The notes beneath the pieces are model-generated. The model worked only from the letters and a program-made list of their open reading frames with translations, was not told where the DNA came from and made no database searches. From the NCBI RefSeq assembly GCF_027497495.1, contig NZ_CP114205.1, forward strand, positions 2,976,001-3,040,000: a stretch of 64,000 nt of DNA. Reading direction: 5' to 3'. This DNA comes from Streptomyces tubercidicus (GTDB lineage Bacteria; Actinomycetota; Actinomycetes; Streptomycetales; Streptomycetaceae). A program made the translations under genes and the position numbers. Shown piece after piece: positions 15,973 through 26,125 of this stretch (position 1 is its first letter; every line of letters begins with the position of its first letter).

Positions 15973-16004
15973 GTGGCGCCTGAGTACGCGTACTCAGGCG
16001 CCAC
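15973..16004. promoter_or_regulatory. Perfect 32-bp palindrome upstream of a small membrane-protein gene
   Basis: Each half is 16 bases (GTGGCGCCTGAGTACG and its exact complement), with no loop. It lies 26 bases upstream of the small ORF at 16031 and 102 bases after the epsilon subunit stop. It could be a cruciform-type terminator for the carboxylase operon or, given its loopless symmetry, an operator for a dimeric regulator. Confidence 0.6.
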
Positions 16005-16030
16005 GGCCGCATCGGGCCCAGGATCGATAC

Positions 16031-16159
16031 ATGCTGTGGTCAGATCCGCCCGATGAGCCTCCAGAGGAGCTGCGCGATGTGCAGGCCAAGCTCCGCCGGA
16101 TGGGCATCGTGCTGGCCGTGGCCGCGGTGGTGCTGATGCTGCTGCTCGCGGGGAGATAG
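16031..16159 (+). CDS. Small single-pass membrane protein (42 aa)
   Basis: 42 residues: an acidic, Pro-rich N-terminus (MLWSDPPDEPPEELRD), a short amphipathic stretch (VQAKLRRM) and one transmembrane helix (GIVLAVAAVVLMLLLAG) ending in Arg. The charge pattern predicts an N-in orientation. The ribosome site is weak (AGGAT). Coding is supported by the clean soluble-plus-helix pattern and by its place between the perfect palindrome and the PBP gene. Function unknown. Confidence 0.6.
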   Translation: MLWSDPPDEPPEELRDVQAKLRRMGIVLAVAAVVLMLLLAGR

Positions 16160-16318
16160 CCGGTCCCGTACACCGGAAGATCATCGTTCCCGGGCAGGGA
16201 GAGGCGACTCTCACAGTTCTCTTCCGCAACCGTCTCCCCCGAAATCGCTTCTTCCTCTCTTGACAGGCAATTCGGGTCCCCGGCTGCCGGGACGGCGCCG
16301 GACGGGAGTGGGAGAGCG

Positions 16319-17803
16319 ATGAACAGGCCGCTGAGGCATATAGCCGTCTTCTGCGGGGTACTGGTGCTGGCCCTGCTGGCCCGTGTGACATGGGTCCAGT
16401 TCGTCCAGGGCGACAAGCTCGCCAACGACCCGAACAACCGCCGCGTCAAGATCGAGGCGTTCTCCTACCCGCGCGGCAACATCATCGTCGGCGGCCAGCC
16501 GGTCACCGGCTCCGTGGCGACCTCCGGTGACTTCAAGTACAAGCGGACGTACAAGGACGGCCCGATGTACGCGCCGGTCACCGGCTTCGCCTCACAGGCC
16601 CAGGGGACGTCCTTCCTGGAGGGCATCTACAACAAGGTGCTCAGCGGCAAGGACGACCGGCTCGCCCTCAAGAACGCCAAGGACATCGTGACCGGCGAGA
16701 AGCCGCGCGGCGGCGATGTCATCACCACCATCGACCCCAAGGCGCAGAAGGCCGCCTACAAGGGCCTGACCGACCTCAACGCCAAGGGTGCGGTGGTCGC
16801 GCTCGACCCGCGCAACGGCCGGGTCCTCGCGCTCGCCTCCACCCCCTCCTACGACCCGACGGGCTTCGCCGGTATCTCCAACGCCGACGGCCGGAAGTTC
16901 AAGGCGCTGGAAGCCGAGAAGTCCAAGCCGCTGAACAACCGGGCGCTGCGCGAGACCTACCCCCCGGGCTCCACCTTCAAGATCCTCACCGCGGCGGCGG
17001 CCCTGGAGCACGGCGTGGTCTCCGACATCAACGCCTCGTCCGGGGCGCCCGCTCCGTACCAGCTGCCGCAGAGCAGCACCAAGGTCGGCAACGATGTCGC
17101 GGGCGCGCCCTGCGACAAGGCCTCGCTGAAGACCGGTATGCAGTGGTCGTGCAACAACGTCTTCCTGGACGCCGCGCTGAAGGTCGGCAAGGACAACATG
17201 CGCGAGACCGCCCAGAAGTTCGGCTTCAACGAGAACGTCTACGACAAGGACCTCGGCGACCTGCTGGCCACCAAGAGCCTCTACCCGAAGGAGCTCGACA
17301 AGCCGCAGACCGCGCTGACCGGTATGGGCCAGGGCAGCCTGACCAGCACGCCGATGCAGATGGCGATGGTGGTCGCCGGGCTCGCCAATGACGGCAAGGT
17401 GATGATGCCGCACATGGTCGACGAGGTGCGCGCCTCCGATCTGTCGACGATCGAGAAGGCCGAGCCGAAGATGATGTCCCAGGCCGTCTCCTCCGGCACC
17501 GCGAAGAAGGTGCAGGAGATGATGGAGTACACCGTCAACGAGGGCACCGCCGACAAGGCCGCGATCGACGGGGTGACCGTCGGCGGCAAGACCGGCACCG
17601 CCCAGCACGGCGCGAACGTCAACGACGAGCGCCCCTACGCCTGGTTCGTCTCCTACGCCAAGCAGAGCGACGGCAGCTCCCCGGTCGCGGTCGCCGTCTT
17701 CGTCGACCCCTCGGACATGAGCATCCCCCGGTCGGAGATCGCCGGTGGCAAGCTGGGCGGGCCGATCGCGAAGTCGGTCATGGAAGCGGTGCTCAAGAAG
17801 TAG
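16319..17803 (+). CDS. Class B penicillin-binding protein (transpeptidase)
   Basis: 494 residues. An N-terminal anchor ([23 protein letters not shown]) is followed by a short non-catalytic domain and a transpeptidase domain. Its motifs are SxxK at ~217 (PGSTFKIL), SxN (WSCNNVF) and KTG ([11 protein letters not shown]). It cross-links peptidoglycan outside the membrane. Length and layout match the PbpA/FtsI-like proteins of actinobacteria. The upstream non-coding 160 bp contains no strong promoter that I can name. A ribosome site (GGGAGTGGGAGAG) precedes the ATG. Confidence 0.93.
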   Translation: MNRPLRHIAVFCGVLVLALLARVTWVQFVQGDKLANDPNNRRVKIEAFSYPRGNIIVGGQPVTGSVATSGDFKYKRTYKDGPMYAPVTGFASQAQGTSFLEGIYNKVLSGKDDRLALKNAKDIVTGEKPRGGDVITTIDPKAQKAAYKGLTDLNAKGAVVALDPRNGRVLALASTPSYDPTGFAGISNADGRKFKALEAEKSKPLNNRALRETYPPGSTFKILTAAAALEHGVVSDINASSGAPAPYQLPQSSTKVGNDVAGAPCDKASLKTGMQWSCNNVFLDAALKVGKDNMRETAQKFGFNENVYDKDLGDLLATKSLYPKELDKPQTALTGMGQGSLTSTPMQMAMVVAGLANDGKVMMPHMVDEVRASDLSTIEKAEPKMMSQAVSSGTAKKVQEMMEYTVNEGTADKAAIDGVTVGGKTGTAQHGANVNDERPYAWFVSYAKQSDGSSPVAVAVFVDPSDMSIPRSEIAGGKLGGPIAKSVMEAVLKK

Positions 17804-17846
17804 TCCGGGGCCGGCGCGGCTCCGGGCGCTCCGTACGATGGCGGGC

Positions 17847-18458
17847 ATGACCGAAGAGTCCCGCCCCCGCCGTCTCGTCCTCGCCTCCCAGTCCCCCGCC
17901 CGGCTGGGCCTGCTGCGCCAGGCCGGGCTGGCCCCCGAGGTCATCGTCAGCGGTGTCGACGAGGACGCGCTCACCGCGGCCACGCCCGGTGAGCTGGCCC
18001 TCCTGCTGGCCGAGGCGAAGGCCGAGGCGGTCGCCGCCCGCCCGGAGGCCGCCGGTGCCCTGGTCATCGGCTGTGACTCGGTCCTGGAACTGGACGGGCG
18101 GGCGCTCGGCAAGCCCGCCGACGCCGAGGAGGCCACCGCCCGCTGGAAGTCCATGCGCGGCCGCTCCGGCATCCTGCAGACCGGCCACTGCGTCATCGAC
18201 ACCGCCGCCGGCCGCCGGGCGTCCGCCACCGCCGCCACCACGGTCCGCTTCGGTGAGCCGACCGACGCCGAGATCGCCGCCTATGTCGAAAGCGGCGAGC
18301 CGCTCTTCGTCGCCGGTGCCTTCACCCTCGACGGCCGCTCCGCCCCCTTCATCGACGGCATCGACGGCGACCCCGGCAATGTCATCGGCCTCTCCCTGCC
18401 GCTGCTGCGCCGACTGCTGGCCGATCTGGACATCGCGATCACCGAGCTGTGGACCTGA
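17847..18458 (+). CDS. maf: Maf-family nucleoside triphosphate pyrophosphatase
   Basis: 203 residues. It hydrolyses non-canonical or pyrimidine NTPs to NMP and PPi. Family blocks are [16 protein letters not shown] at the start, [18 protein letters not shown], and [31 protein letters not shown]. The ATG at 17847 has no ribosome site. TACGAT lies at 17834-17839, seven bases before it, so a leaderless transcript is likely in addition to read-through from the PBP gene 43 bp upstream. Confidence 0.92.
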   Translation: MTEESRPRRLVLASQSPARLGLLRQAGLAPEVIVSGVDEDALTAATPGELALLLAEAKAEAVAARPEAAGALVIGCDSVLELDGRALGKPADAEEATARWKSMRGRSGILQTGHCVIDTAAGRRASATAATTVRFGEPTDAEIAAYVESGEPLFVAGAFTLDGRSAPFIDGIDGDPGNVIGLSLPLLRRLLADLDIAITELWT

Positions 18459-18559
18459 ACGGCGTCTCCGCGCCAACCTGAGGGGCGTCCCCGCGCCAAG
18501 GTGCGCTCCTCGGCGACAAAGACCGGAACGGGCGGGCACCCGGCGCCTACCCTGCCCCC

Positions 18560-19390
18560 ATGGCCACAGTTGTCGAACTGATCAGCTACCCCGTCAAGGG
18601 CTGCGCCGGTACCCCGGCCGCCGAGGCGGAACTCACCCCGGCCGGCCTCGCCCACGACCGCAGCTTCCTGGTCGTCGGCCCCGGCGGCGTCTTCCGCAGC
18701 CAGCGCAAGGACCCCCGGCTGGCGGTGATCCGGCCGCAGGTCGGCGCCGACGGGACCCACCTCACCCTGAGCGCGCCCGGCCGCGACCCGTTCCACCTGG
18801 ACATCGACCTCGGCACCGGTTCGGCGGCCCGGTCCGACGTCGAGATGTTCGGTGCGCCGTACCGCGCGGTCGACCAGGGGGACGGGGTCGCGGGGTGGCT
18901 GTCCGAGACGCTGGGCGCGGAGAGCCGGCTGGTGCGCGTACCGCCGGAGCACGACCGGGTGACCGACGGGCTCACCCCCGGCACCTCCGGCTTCGCCGAC
19001 AGCTGCGCCCTGCACATCCTCTCCCTGGCCAGCCTCGACGACCTCAACCGCCGGATCACCGCGGCCGGCCGCCCAGCCGTCCCGATGGACCGTTTCCGGC
19101 CCAACATCGTGGTGGACGGCTGGGACGCCCCGCAGACCGAGGACCGGGTGCGCCGGGTCACGGTCGGCGGCGGTGAGCTGGGCTTCGCCAAGCTCGCCAT
19201 CCGCTGCGCGGTCACCCTCGTCAACCAGCAAACGGGCGGCAAGGTGGGACCCGAGCCGCTGCGCACCCTCGCCTCGTACCGGCGGGTGCCCGAGGGCGGG
19301 GTGGCGTTCGGTTCGAAGTTCGCGGTGCTGGCGACCGGGAAGGTGGCGGTGGGCGACGCATTCGAGGTCACCGAGTGGGGAACCGATTGA
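18560..19390 (+). CDS. MOSC-domain molybdenum-cofactor/sulfur-transfer protein
   Basis: 276 residues with an N-terminal MOSC beta-barrel (VELISYPVKGCAGTPAAEAELTPAG, DRSFLVVGPGG) and a C-terminal MOSC domain (DRFRPNIVVDGWDAPQTED, LAIRCAVTLVNQQTG). The second block holds the conserved Cys used for cofactor or sulfur binding. The family includes YcbX and mARC-like proteins that detoxify N-hydroxylated compounds, but the substrate here is unknown. TACCCT at 18548-18553 sits six bases before the ATG, indicating leaderless transcription. Confidence 0.88.
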   Translation: MATVVELISYPVKGCAGTPAAEAELTPAGLAHDRSFLVVGPGGVFRSQRKDPRLAVIRPQVGADGTHLTLSAPGRDPFHLDIDLGTGSAARSDVEMFGAPYRAVDQGDGVAGWLSETLGAESRLVRVPPEHDRVTDGLTPGTSGFADSCALHILSLASLDDLNRRITAAGRPAVPMDRFRPNIVVDGWDAPQTEDRVRRVTVGGGELGFAKLAIRCAVTLVNQQTGGKVGPEPLRTLASYRRVPEGGVAFGSKFAVLATGKVAVGDAFEVTEWGTD

Positions 19391-19440
19391 TCCGGAACGA
19401 CTCGATCGTCCGGATCGACCCATCGTGAGGAGTCCGCACC

Positions 19441-20004
19441 ATGCCGCAGATCCTGATCATCGCCGGTGACGCCACCGAGGACCTGGAGTTCTTCTACCCC
19501 TACCAGCGGCTGCTGGAGGAGGGGTACGAGCCCCGGATCGCGGCCCTCTCCCGTAAGAAGCTGCAGTTCGTGGTCCATGACTTCGTCGACAACTTCGACA
19601 CCTACGTCGAGCGCGAGGGCCACTCCTGGCCGTCCGACCTCGCCCTGTCCGAGGTCGACCCGGCCGACTACGCGGCGCTGGTGCTCCCCGGCGGCCGGGC
19701 ACCCGAATACCTCCGCAACGACGCCGACTTCCGCCGCGTCGTCACCCACTTCTTCGACGCCGACAAGCCCGTCGCCCACCTCTGCCATGCGGCCCTCTCC
19801 CTGGCCCCACTGGGTGTCCTCAAGGGCCGCCGCACCTCCGCCTACCCGGCCTGCGCACCCGATGTGGAGCTGGGCGGCGGCACCTTCGTCGACGGCGCCG
19901 CGGTGGTCGACGGCAAGGTCGTCTCGGCCCGCGCCTGGAACGACCACCCCGAGTGGATGCGCGCCTTCCTGGAGGTGCTGCGGGAGCACGCGCCGGTGAA
20001 GTAG
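19441..20004 (+). CDS. DJ-1/PfpI family protein
   Basis: 187 residues. The glutamine-amidotransferase-like fold is shown by the start QILIIAGDATEDLEFFYPYQRL, the block DYAALVLPGGRAPEYLRND and the nucleophile elbow VAHLCHAALSLAPLGVL with Cys in the usual place. Members act as glyoxalases, chaperones or peptidases; no choice is possible here. GAGGAG lies before the ATG. The gene follows the MOSC gene after 50 bp on the same strand and may be co-transcribed. Confidence 0.88.
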   Translation: MPQILIIAGDATEDLEFFYPYQRLLEEGYEPRIAALSRKKLQFVVHDFVDNFDTYVEREGHSWPSDLALSEVDPADYAALVLPGGRAPEYLRNDADFRRVVTHFFDADKPVAHLCHAALSLAPLGVLKGRRTSAYPACAPDVELGGGTFVDGAAVVDGKVVSARAWNDHPEWMRAFLEVLREHAPVK

Positions 20005-20104
20005 TGGCGGGGGCGGCCGGGGGAATCTATCCGCCCCGGAACAAGGGGAGTTCGGGCCTGAGCGGGGCAGGGACGGACCCGGCCGCCCGACAGGAGGCGA
20101 GAGG

Positions 20105-20599
20105 TCAGGCGGAAGTAGGAGCCACCGGCGGTGCGCCGTTCGGGGGGTTTTCCGCGTTTCGGTTTTCCGCGTTTCCCCGCGCCTCGCCCGTGGCGCCCTC
20201 GCCGTACGCCATCAGGGTCAGCACCAGCAGCCCCAGCACGACCATCATCGCGAGGAAGGCGACCCAGCCGACCAGGCCGATGGCGAAGGCGCCCAGCATG
20301 CCGTGCACCACCGCGCAGCTGATCAGGGCGATACGGGTGAAGCCGCCGGGGGCGCGGTCGCGCAGGGCGCTGCGGAGCAGCACACCGGCGCAGAACAGCA
20401 GATAGAGGCCGAAGAGGATGCCGCCGACCCAGGAGCCGGTGGACATCGCGCGGGGCTGCAGACCGGCCAGCGACATCTGCTGACGGTCCACGACGATGCT
20501 CAGAATCCAGTTGAGCAGCACGATCCCGAACGCTTCCAGGATCAGTACCACCGCCGCGGCCAAGGCCACCGGCCGTCGTGCCACCCGCACCCCGTTCAC
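20105..20599 (-). CDS. Four-helix integral membrane protein, unknown function
   Basis: 164 residues. Four hydrophobic helices are visible, near residues 10-35, 55-75, 88-105 and 112-132, followed by a hydrophilic tail rich in Asn, Pro and Ala. It is convergent with the DJ-1 gene. I recognise no named family; similar proteins occur at this place in other Streptomyces (from memory). Confidence 0.75.
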   Translation of the reverse strand: MNGVRVARRPVALAAAVVLILEAFGIVLLNWILSIVVDRQQMSLAGLQPRAMSTGSWVGGILFGLYLLFCAGVLLRSALRDRAPGGFTRIALISCAVVHGMLGAFAIGLVGWVAFLAMMVVLGLLVLTLMAYGEGATGEARGNAENRNAENPPNGAPPVAPTSA

Positions 20600-21066
20600 C
20601 CACTTCCGCCGTTCGCCCCGCCCGATGCGCCATGTGGGCGCCTGTTGCCGCCGTTATCCCTGTTACCGGGAGTACAGAAGACATGGGCACGCTACTAATG
20701 GGTAATGCCCGGGGCAAGGCTTGTGCACGAGTGGGTGTGGGACGACTGCGGACGACGAAGCCGGCGGCGCGCCGACGGACGGAGCCGACCGCAAAGATTC
20801 CTTCGCCCATTCGTAGGGACTCCACAAAGAATTGACGATCCGCTGGACGCCAGAAGTCCGAGACCTAAGCCACACCAGGACCCGAGCCGGAGCCCAGGAA
20901 TCCGGGCCTACCCTGGGATACCAGGGGACTTAGGTTCCTCACTGGCGCCCCGAGCACACTCCGTGTGGGCAAGCTCACCCCAGGGAACGGGTCGGCACGC
21001 GGTGTCGCCAGTCCCTAAAATCGCGGCATCCAATAGATGCGGCGAAGCGCCAAGGAAGGACCCATC
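20600..21066 (+). promoter_or_regulatory. 467-bp leader/promoter region of the carboxylase alpha gene
   Basis: No gene is seen. It separates the divergent membrane-protein gene from the biotin-carboxylase gene. It is less GC-rich than its surroundings in places (20685-20700 and 20810-20840), fitting promoter DNA. A partly symmetric stretch, CCTGGGATACCAGG, lies at 20912-20925. Confidence 0.4.
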
Positions 21067-22836
21067 GTGCGCAAGGTGCTCATCGCCAACCGTGGCGAAA
21101 TCGCTGTCCGCGTTGCCCGTGCATGCCGGGACGCGGGGATCGGCAGCGTAGCCGTCTACGCCGACCCCGACCGGGACGCACTGCACGTACGCGCGGCAGA
21201 CGAGGCGTACGCCTTGGGCGGTGACACTCCTGCCACCAGTTACCTGGACATCGCCAAGGTCCTGGCGGCCGCCGCCGATTCGGGCGCGGACGCCATCCAC
21301 CCCGGGTACGGCTTCCTGTCGGAGAACGCCGAGTTCGCGCAGGCCGTCCTGGACGCCGGGCTGACGTGGATCGGCCCGCCCCCGCAGGCCATCCGTGACC
21401 TCGGCGACAAGGTCGCCGCGCGGCATATCGCCCAGCGCGCCGGTGCGCCGCTGGTCGCCGGCACGCCCGACCCGGTCTCCGGTTCGGAGGAGGTCGTGGC
21501 CTTCGCCAAGGAGCACGGCCTGCCCATCGCGATCAAGGCGGCCTTCGGTGGCGGCGGCCGCGGTCTGAAGGTGGCCCGGACGCTCGAAGAGGTTCCGGAG
21601 CTGTATGACTCCGCGGTGCGCGAGGCGGTCGCCGCCTTCGGCCGCGGCGAGTGCTTCGTGGAGCGGTATCTGGACCGTCCGCGGCATGTCGAGACCCAGT
21701 GCCTGGCCGACAAGCACGGCAATGTGGTCGTGGTCTCGACCCGTGACTGCTCGCTCCAACGCCGCCACCAGAAGCTGGTGGAGGAGGCCCCGGCCCCGTT
21801 CCTGACGGAGGAGCAGAACGCCGAGCTGTACCGCGCGTCCAAGGCCATCCTCAAGGAGGCCGGCTACGAGGGCGCCGGCACCTGTGAATTCCTCGTCGGC
21901 CAGGACGGCACGATCTCCTTCCTGGAGGTCAACACCCGCCTCCAGGTCGAACACCCGGTCACCGAGGAGGTCACCGGCCTCGACCTGGTCCGTGAGATGT
22001 TCCGGATCGCCGACGGCGAGAAGCTCGGCTACGACGACCCAGCGGTCCGCGGCCACTCCTTCGAGTTCCGGATCAACGGTGAGGACCCGGGCCGCAACTT
22101 CCTCCCGGCCCCCGGCACGGTCACCAAGTTCGAGGGACCGGCCGGTCCCGGTGTCCGCCTGGACGCGGGTGTGGAGTCCGGCAGCGTCATCGGCCCGGCC
22201 TGGGACTCCCTGCTGGCCAAGCTGATCGTCACCGGCGCCACCCGGCAGCAGGCCCTGCAGCGCGCCGCGCGGGCGCTGGCGGAGTTCACCGTCGAGGGCA
22301 TGGCCACCGCCATCCCGTTCCACCGCACGGTCGTCCAGGACCCGGCGTTCGCCCCCGAACTCACCGGCTCCACGGACCCGTTCACGGTCCACACCCGCTG
22401 GATCGAGACCGAGTTCGTCAACGAGATCTCCCCGTTCGCCGCCCCCGGCGCGGACGAGGCCGAGGCCGACAGCCGCGAGACGGTCGTCGTGGAGGTCGGC
22501 GGCAAGCGCCTGGAGGTCTCGCTGCCGTCCTCGCTGGGCATGCCGCTGGCCCGCGCCGCGGTCGCCGGTGGCGCCAAGCCGAAGCGCAAGGCCGCCAAGA
22601 AGTCCGGCAGCGCCGCCTCCGGCGATGCGCTGGCCTCCCCGATGCAGGGCACCGTCGTCAAGGTCGCCGTCGAGGAGGGCCAGCAGGTCACCGAGGGCGA
22701 GCTGGTCGTCGTCCTGGAGGCGATGAAGATGGAGCAGCCGCTCAACGCCCACCGCACCGGCACCATCAAGGGCCTGACCGCCGAGGTCGGCGCGGCCCTC
22801 ACGTCCGGCGCGGTGATCTGCGAGATCAAGGACTGA
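21067..22836 (+). CDS. accA2: Acyl-CoA carboxylase alpha subunit (biotin carboxylase + BCCP)
   Basis: 589 residues. N-terminal biotin carboxylase: [22 protein letters not shown], then [16 protein letters not shown], the ATP loop [14 protein letters not shown] and the catalytic block [24 protein letters not shown]. After a Lys/Ala-rich linker comes a BCCP domain with the biotinyl-Lys motif [10 protein letters not shown] about 35 residues from the end. It carboxylates biotin for the PccB-type partners. The real start is the GTG at 21067, nine bases after GGAAGGA; the upstream ATG at 21037 has no ribosome site. In S. coelicolor the equivalent subunit serves both acetyl- and propionyl-CoA carboxylases. 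Confidence 0.95.
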   Translation: MRKVLIANRGEIAVRVARACRDAGIGSVAVYADPDRDALHVRAADEAYALGGDTPATSYLDIAKVLAAAADSGADAIHPGYGFLSENAEFAQAVLDAGLTWIGPPPQAIRDLGDKVAARHIAQRAGAPLVAGTPDPVSGSEEVVAFAKEHGLPIAIKAAFGGGGRGLKVARTLEEVPELYDSAVREAVAAFGRGECFVERYLDRPRHVETQCLADKHGNVVVVSTRDCSLQRRHQKLVEEAPAPFLTEEQNAELYRASKAILKEAGYEGAGTCEFLVGQDGTISFLEVNTRLQVEHPVTEEVTGLDLVREMFRIADGEKLGYDDPAVRGHSFEFRINGEDPGRNFLPAPGTVTKFEGPAGPGVRLDAGVESGSVIGPAWDSLLAKLIVTGATRQQALQRAARALAEFTVEGMATAIPFHRTVVQDPAFAPELTGSTDPFTVHTRWIETEFVNEISPFAAPGADEAEADSRETVVVEVGGKRLEVSLPSSLGMPLARAAVAGGAKPKRKAAKKSGSAASGDALASPMQGTVVKVAVEEGQQVTEGELVVVLEAMKMEQPLNAHRTGTIKGLTAEVGAALTSGAVICEIKD

Positions 22837-22860
22837 CGCGACAGCGCTCCGCCAGACGGA

Positions 22861-22897
22861 CGAGGGGCTCCCGGCGTGTGCCGCCGGGAGCCCCTCG
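22861..22897. terminator. Bidirectional hairpin terminator
   Basis: A perfect 15-bp stem (CGAGGGGCTCCCGGC and complement) with a 7-base loop, between the convergent carboxylase and esterase genes. Confidence 0.85.
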
Positions 22898-22912
22898 CGT
22901 CGTTCGGTCGCG

Positions 22913-24097
22913 CTACGAGTTCCCCACCACGTCCTCCGGGAAGCTCAGCGACCGGCTCATCCACTCCAGCGCGGCGGGCAGTTCGCGTCGCCAGGTGGCG
23001 AAGTTGTGGCTGCCGTGCGGGAGGACGACGGAGTCCGCCGTCATCGGCGGTTTGACGGCGGCGAGGAAGTCCCTGGCCGCCGGGTAGTTCTTCTCGCCGG
23101 TGCGGCTGGTGCCCACCAGGACGTTCACCCGGGGCGCGGGCAGATGCCGCAGCCGCCACATCAGGTCGTACTCCTGGCGGCGGCGCACCCGGTCGCGGCC
23201 CTCACCGAAGAGGTTGCCGGTCGTGGCGTCGTTGCTGACCTTGTAGTCGGGCGACAGGGCGGCCGCCGCGGTGTACGTACGGTCGTGCCGCATGGCGAGC
23301 TGGAGGGCGCAGCTGCCGCCCGAGGAGTAGCCCAGGAGGCCCCAGCCGCCGGGGTCGTGGCCGACGCGGTAGTGCGAGCGGAGCGCGTCCGGCACATCGC
23401 GCGCGAAGAACGTCTCGGCCTGCGGGCCGCCCGGCACATCGACACACTGGGTGTCGCGGGGCGGGGCGATGGTGGGCCGCAGCATCACGATGACGGTCGG
23501 CTGCATCTTGCCGGCCCGGATCAGCCGCCCCGCCGTCTGCGGCAGCCGCAGATGCTGGCCCAGCAGGAAGGTGCCGCCCGGGTAGCCGCTGAGCGCGACG
23601 ACGACCGGGAAGCGCTGGCGGGCGAACTGCGGCTGGAAGTACTGCGGCGGCAGATAGACATACGCCGGGTTCACCACCCGGGTCCGCTTGCCGACGATCC
23701 GTACGGTCTCGACCCGGCCCTCCTGCTGCGGCGAGCCCTTCGGCAGCCCGTGCACCTTGTTCAGGCCCTCCGGCCCCGAGCTCTGCACCAGACCCTTCGA
23801 CGGGTCGCCGACCGGCCCGGCCGCTCCCTGGTCACCCCACTTGCCGACCGCGGCCGGGGCGTCGTCGTACAGCCCGAGCAGTTCGTGCCACGACCCGTAG
23901 AACTGGAAGTTGGCGTTCACCACGAGCCCGAGCGCCGCCACGATCGTCAGCTGGGCCGCGACGATCGAGCCGAGCCGCCCCAGCAGCGCCCGCGGCCCGC
24001 GCCCCGCGAACCGCGGCCACAGCCAGAGCGTGAAGCCCACACAGACCACGGCGACCGCGGCCACGGCGTACAACAGCGATCGGCTGGTCAGTCCCAT
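22913..24097 (-). CDS. Membrane-anchored esterase (esterase D / mycolyltransferase fold)
   Basis: About 394 residues. Two or three N-terminal helices (LLYAVAAVAVVCVGFTLWLW; IVAAQLTIVAALGLVVNANF) precede an alpha/beta-hydrolase of the esterase family (PF00756 type). The chain has VYLPPQYF, VVVALSGYPGG, the nucleophile in LLGYSSGGSCALQLAM and the His in LPHGSHNFATWRREL, so it looks catalytically complete. The active domain is probably outside the membrane. The start MGLTSRSLL (24097) is chosen because GGGGA precedes it; the frame extends 80 codons further without hydrophobic or domain sequence. Substrate unknown. Confidence 0.85.
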   Translation of the reverse strand: MGLTSRSLLYAVAAVAVVCVGFTLWLWPRFAGRGPRALLGRLGSIVAAQLTIVAALGLVVNANFQFYGSWHELLGLYDDAPAAVGKWGDQGAAGPVGDPSKGLVQSSGPEGLNKVHGLPKGSPQQEGRVETVRIVGKRTRVVNPAYVYLPPQYFQPQFARQRFPVVVALSGYPGGTFLLGQHLRLPQTAGRLIRAGKMQPTVIVMLRPTIAPPRDTQCVDVPGGPQAETFFARDVPDALRSHYRVGHDPGGWGLLGYSSGGSCALQLAMRHDRTYTAAAALSPDYKVSNDATTGNLFGEGRDRVRRRQEYDLMWRLRHLPAPRVNVLVGTSRTGEKNYPAARDFLAAVKPPMTADSVVLPHGSHNFATWRRELPAALEWMSRSLSFPEDVVGNS

Positions 24098-24444
24098 GAC
24101 GTTTCCCCAGATGTCCCGCGCCGCGCCCGCTCCCCGGCGGTCCGTCACGGCGTCCTCCCGGCCCTCCGGAACCCCCCGGAAAACCTCATTGCGCCTGGTT
24201 TGATGGCCCGTGCGGACGCGGCGTTGCGGGACGGATGAGGTGTTCGGGGGCGCGACGCCCGGCGGCTGCCGGGACTTCATCCCCGGTCTGCCGGACGGCC
24301 ACCGGCCGGGCGCAGCGGGACCATTCCCACGATACGGAGGCATGCTCCGCTAAGCCCCGCCCACCGCACCGGGCCGACCGCCGAGGGCGCAATGGCATCC
24401 TGGAGCCACCGGGCCGCACCAGGCCGGGTCAAGGGAGGACGGCG

Positions 24445-25080
24445 ATGGCGACCGAGACGGCAGGGCAGCCGCAGACGACGGGTCCGGCGGTGACCGCACC
24501 GGCGCGGCCGCAGGACGTCCGCCCCATGCGGGCCGATGCCCGCCGCAATTACGAGCGGCTGCTGACCGAGGCCCGTACGGCCTTCACCGAGCACGGCACG
24601 GACACCTCGCTGGAGGACATCGCACGCCGCGCCGGCGTCGGCATCGGCACCCTCTACCGGCACTTCCCCAACCGGACCGCCCTGATGGGCGCGGTCTTCC
24701 AGGGGGAGGTGGACGCCCTGCTGGCGCACGCCAGGCAACTGGCCGACGCGCCGCAGCCGTGCGCCGCGCTGGTCGAGTGGCTGCGCGCGATCATCACCCA
24801 CGCCACCACCTACCGCGGGCTGTCGCGCGCGCTGATGACGGCATCGGCGGACGACAGCTCGGGGATGGCCCGGTGCAGCGTGCCGATGCGAGAGGCCGGC
24901 GGTGCGCTGCTGACCCGGGCCCAGCAGGCCGGGGCGGTACGCCCGGATGTGAACATCAGCGATCTGATGCAGCTGACCAACGGCATCGCGCTGGCCGTCG
25001 AGGAATCCCCGGACGACCCCCAGCTCGCCGACCGGCTGCTGACGCTCACCCTGCGCGGGCTGAAGGGGGAGAACCGCTGA
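24445..25080 (+). CDS. TetR-family transcriptional regulator
   Basis: 211 residues. The N-terminal helix-turn-helix is clear (NYERLLTEARTAFTEHGTDTSLEDIARRAGVGIGTLYRHFPNRTALMGAVF split by the turn AGVGIGTLYRHFP). The C-terminal ligand domain includes GLSRALMTASADD and PDVNISDLMQLTNGIALAVEE, a type common in repressors next to oxidoreductase or transporter genes. A strong ribosome site, AAGGGAGGA, is five bases before the ATG. No obvious target lies beside it. The 350 bp before it hold no gene. Confidence 0.9.
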   Translation: MATETAGQPQTTGPAVTAPARPQDVRPMRADARRNYERLLTEARTAFTEHGTDTSLEDIARRAGVGIGTLYRHFPNRTALMGAVFQGEVDALLAHARQLADAPQPCAALVEWLRAIITHATTYRGLSRALMTASADDSSGMARCSVPMREAGGALLTRAQQAGAVRPDVNISDLMQLTNGIALAVEESPDDPQLADRLLTLTLRGLKGENR

Positions 25081-25138
25081 GGGGCGGTTCCCCGCGCCGG
25101 GCCGGCGCGCCACGGTGACGCGCCCCCGACTACTGCGC

Positions 25139-26125
25139 TCAGCGCCGCCGTGGCGCCAGATCGGCGACCCGGCCGCCGGAGGTCTCACTCAGGGACGGGG
25201 CCGAGCGGAGCTGTGGTCCACCGGCCCCGCCGCCCGGCGGATGGTTGCGCCGCTGACCGGGGAGCGGGACGTCCCGCCGGGGGCCTCTGCGGTCCCCCGG
25301 GCCGCCCTCCATCCCCGGCTGCCCCGGCCCGCGGGCCACGCCCGAGCCGTTGGCGACGGCGATCTGTACGCCCTGGTCGGCCAGCGCCTGCAGCTCCGTG
25401 GCGGCGCGGTCGTCATGGCCCGGCGGCTCGTCCGTGACCAGCCGAGTGATCAGATCCGTCGGCACGGTCTGGAACATCGTGTCGGAGCCGAGCTTGGTGT
25501 GGTCGGCGAGCACCACCACCTCCCCCGCCGCCTGCACCAGCGCCCGGTCGACGCTGGCGGAGAGCATGTTGGAGGTGGACAGACCGCGCTCGGCGGTCAG
25601 ACCGCTGCCCGACAGGAAGGCGCGGGAGACCCGCAGGCCCTGGAGGGACTGTTCGGCACCGCTGCCGACCAGCGCGTAGTTGGAGCCGCGCAGGGTGCCG
25701 CCGGTCATCACGACCTCGACGCGGTTGGCATGGGCCAACGCCTGGGCGACAAGAAGGGAGTTGGTGACGACGGTCAGCCCGGGAACGCGCGCGAGCCGGC
25801 GGGCCAGCTCCTGCGTGGTCGTCCCCGCGCCGACGACGATGGCCTCGCCCTCTTCGACGAAGCCGGCCGCGAGATCGGCGATGGCCGTCTTCTCCGCGGT
25901 CGCTAGATGGGATTTCTGTGGGAATCCTGATTCGCGGGTAAAGCCTCCCGGCAGGACCGCACCGCCGTGCCGGCGGTCGAGCAGCCCTTCTGCCTCCAGC
26001 GCCCGCACGTCCCGTCGTACGGTTACTTCGGAGGTCTGGACGACGCGGGCGAGCTCCCGGAGCGATACGGCTCCATTGGCGCGCACCATTTCAAGGATCA
26101 ATTGGCGACGTTCTGCAGCGAACAC
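25139..26125 (-). CDS. DeoR-family transcriptional regulator
   Basis: 328 residues. N-terminal helix-turn-helix (ERRQLILEMVRANGAVSLRELARVVQTSEVTVRRDVRALE, then LLDRRHGGAVL) and the DeoRC sugar-phosphate-binding domain (VVGAGTTTQELARRL, VVTNSLLVAQAL, MTGGTLRGSNYALVG, VVLADHTKLGS). The last ~70 residues are a low-complexity Pro/Gly/Arg tail beyond the normal end of the family. Because it lies 2.5 kb from the purine nucleoside phosphorylase gene, it is a candidate for the regulator that reads CTACGCGCGTAG, although that motif is absent from its own upstream region. Confidence 0.9.
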   Translation of the reverse strand: MFAAERRQLILEMVRANGAVSLRELARVVQTSEVTVRRDVRALEAEGLLDRRHGGAVLPGGFTRESGFPQKSHLATAEKTAIADLAAGFVEEGEAIVVGAGTTTQELARRLARVPGLTVVTNSLLVAQALAHANRVEVVMTGGTLRGSNYALVGSGAEQSLQGLRVSRAFLSGSGLTAERGLSTSNMLSASVDRALVQAAGEVVVLADHTKLGSDTMFQTVPTDLITRLVTDEPPGHDDRAATELQALADQGVQIAVANGSGVARGPGQPGMEGGPGDRRGPRRDVPLPGQRRNHPPGGGAGGPQLRSAPSLSETSGGRVADLAPRRR

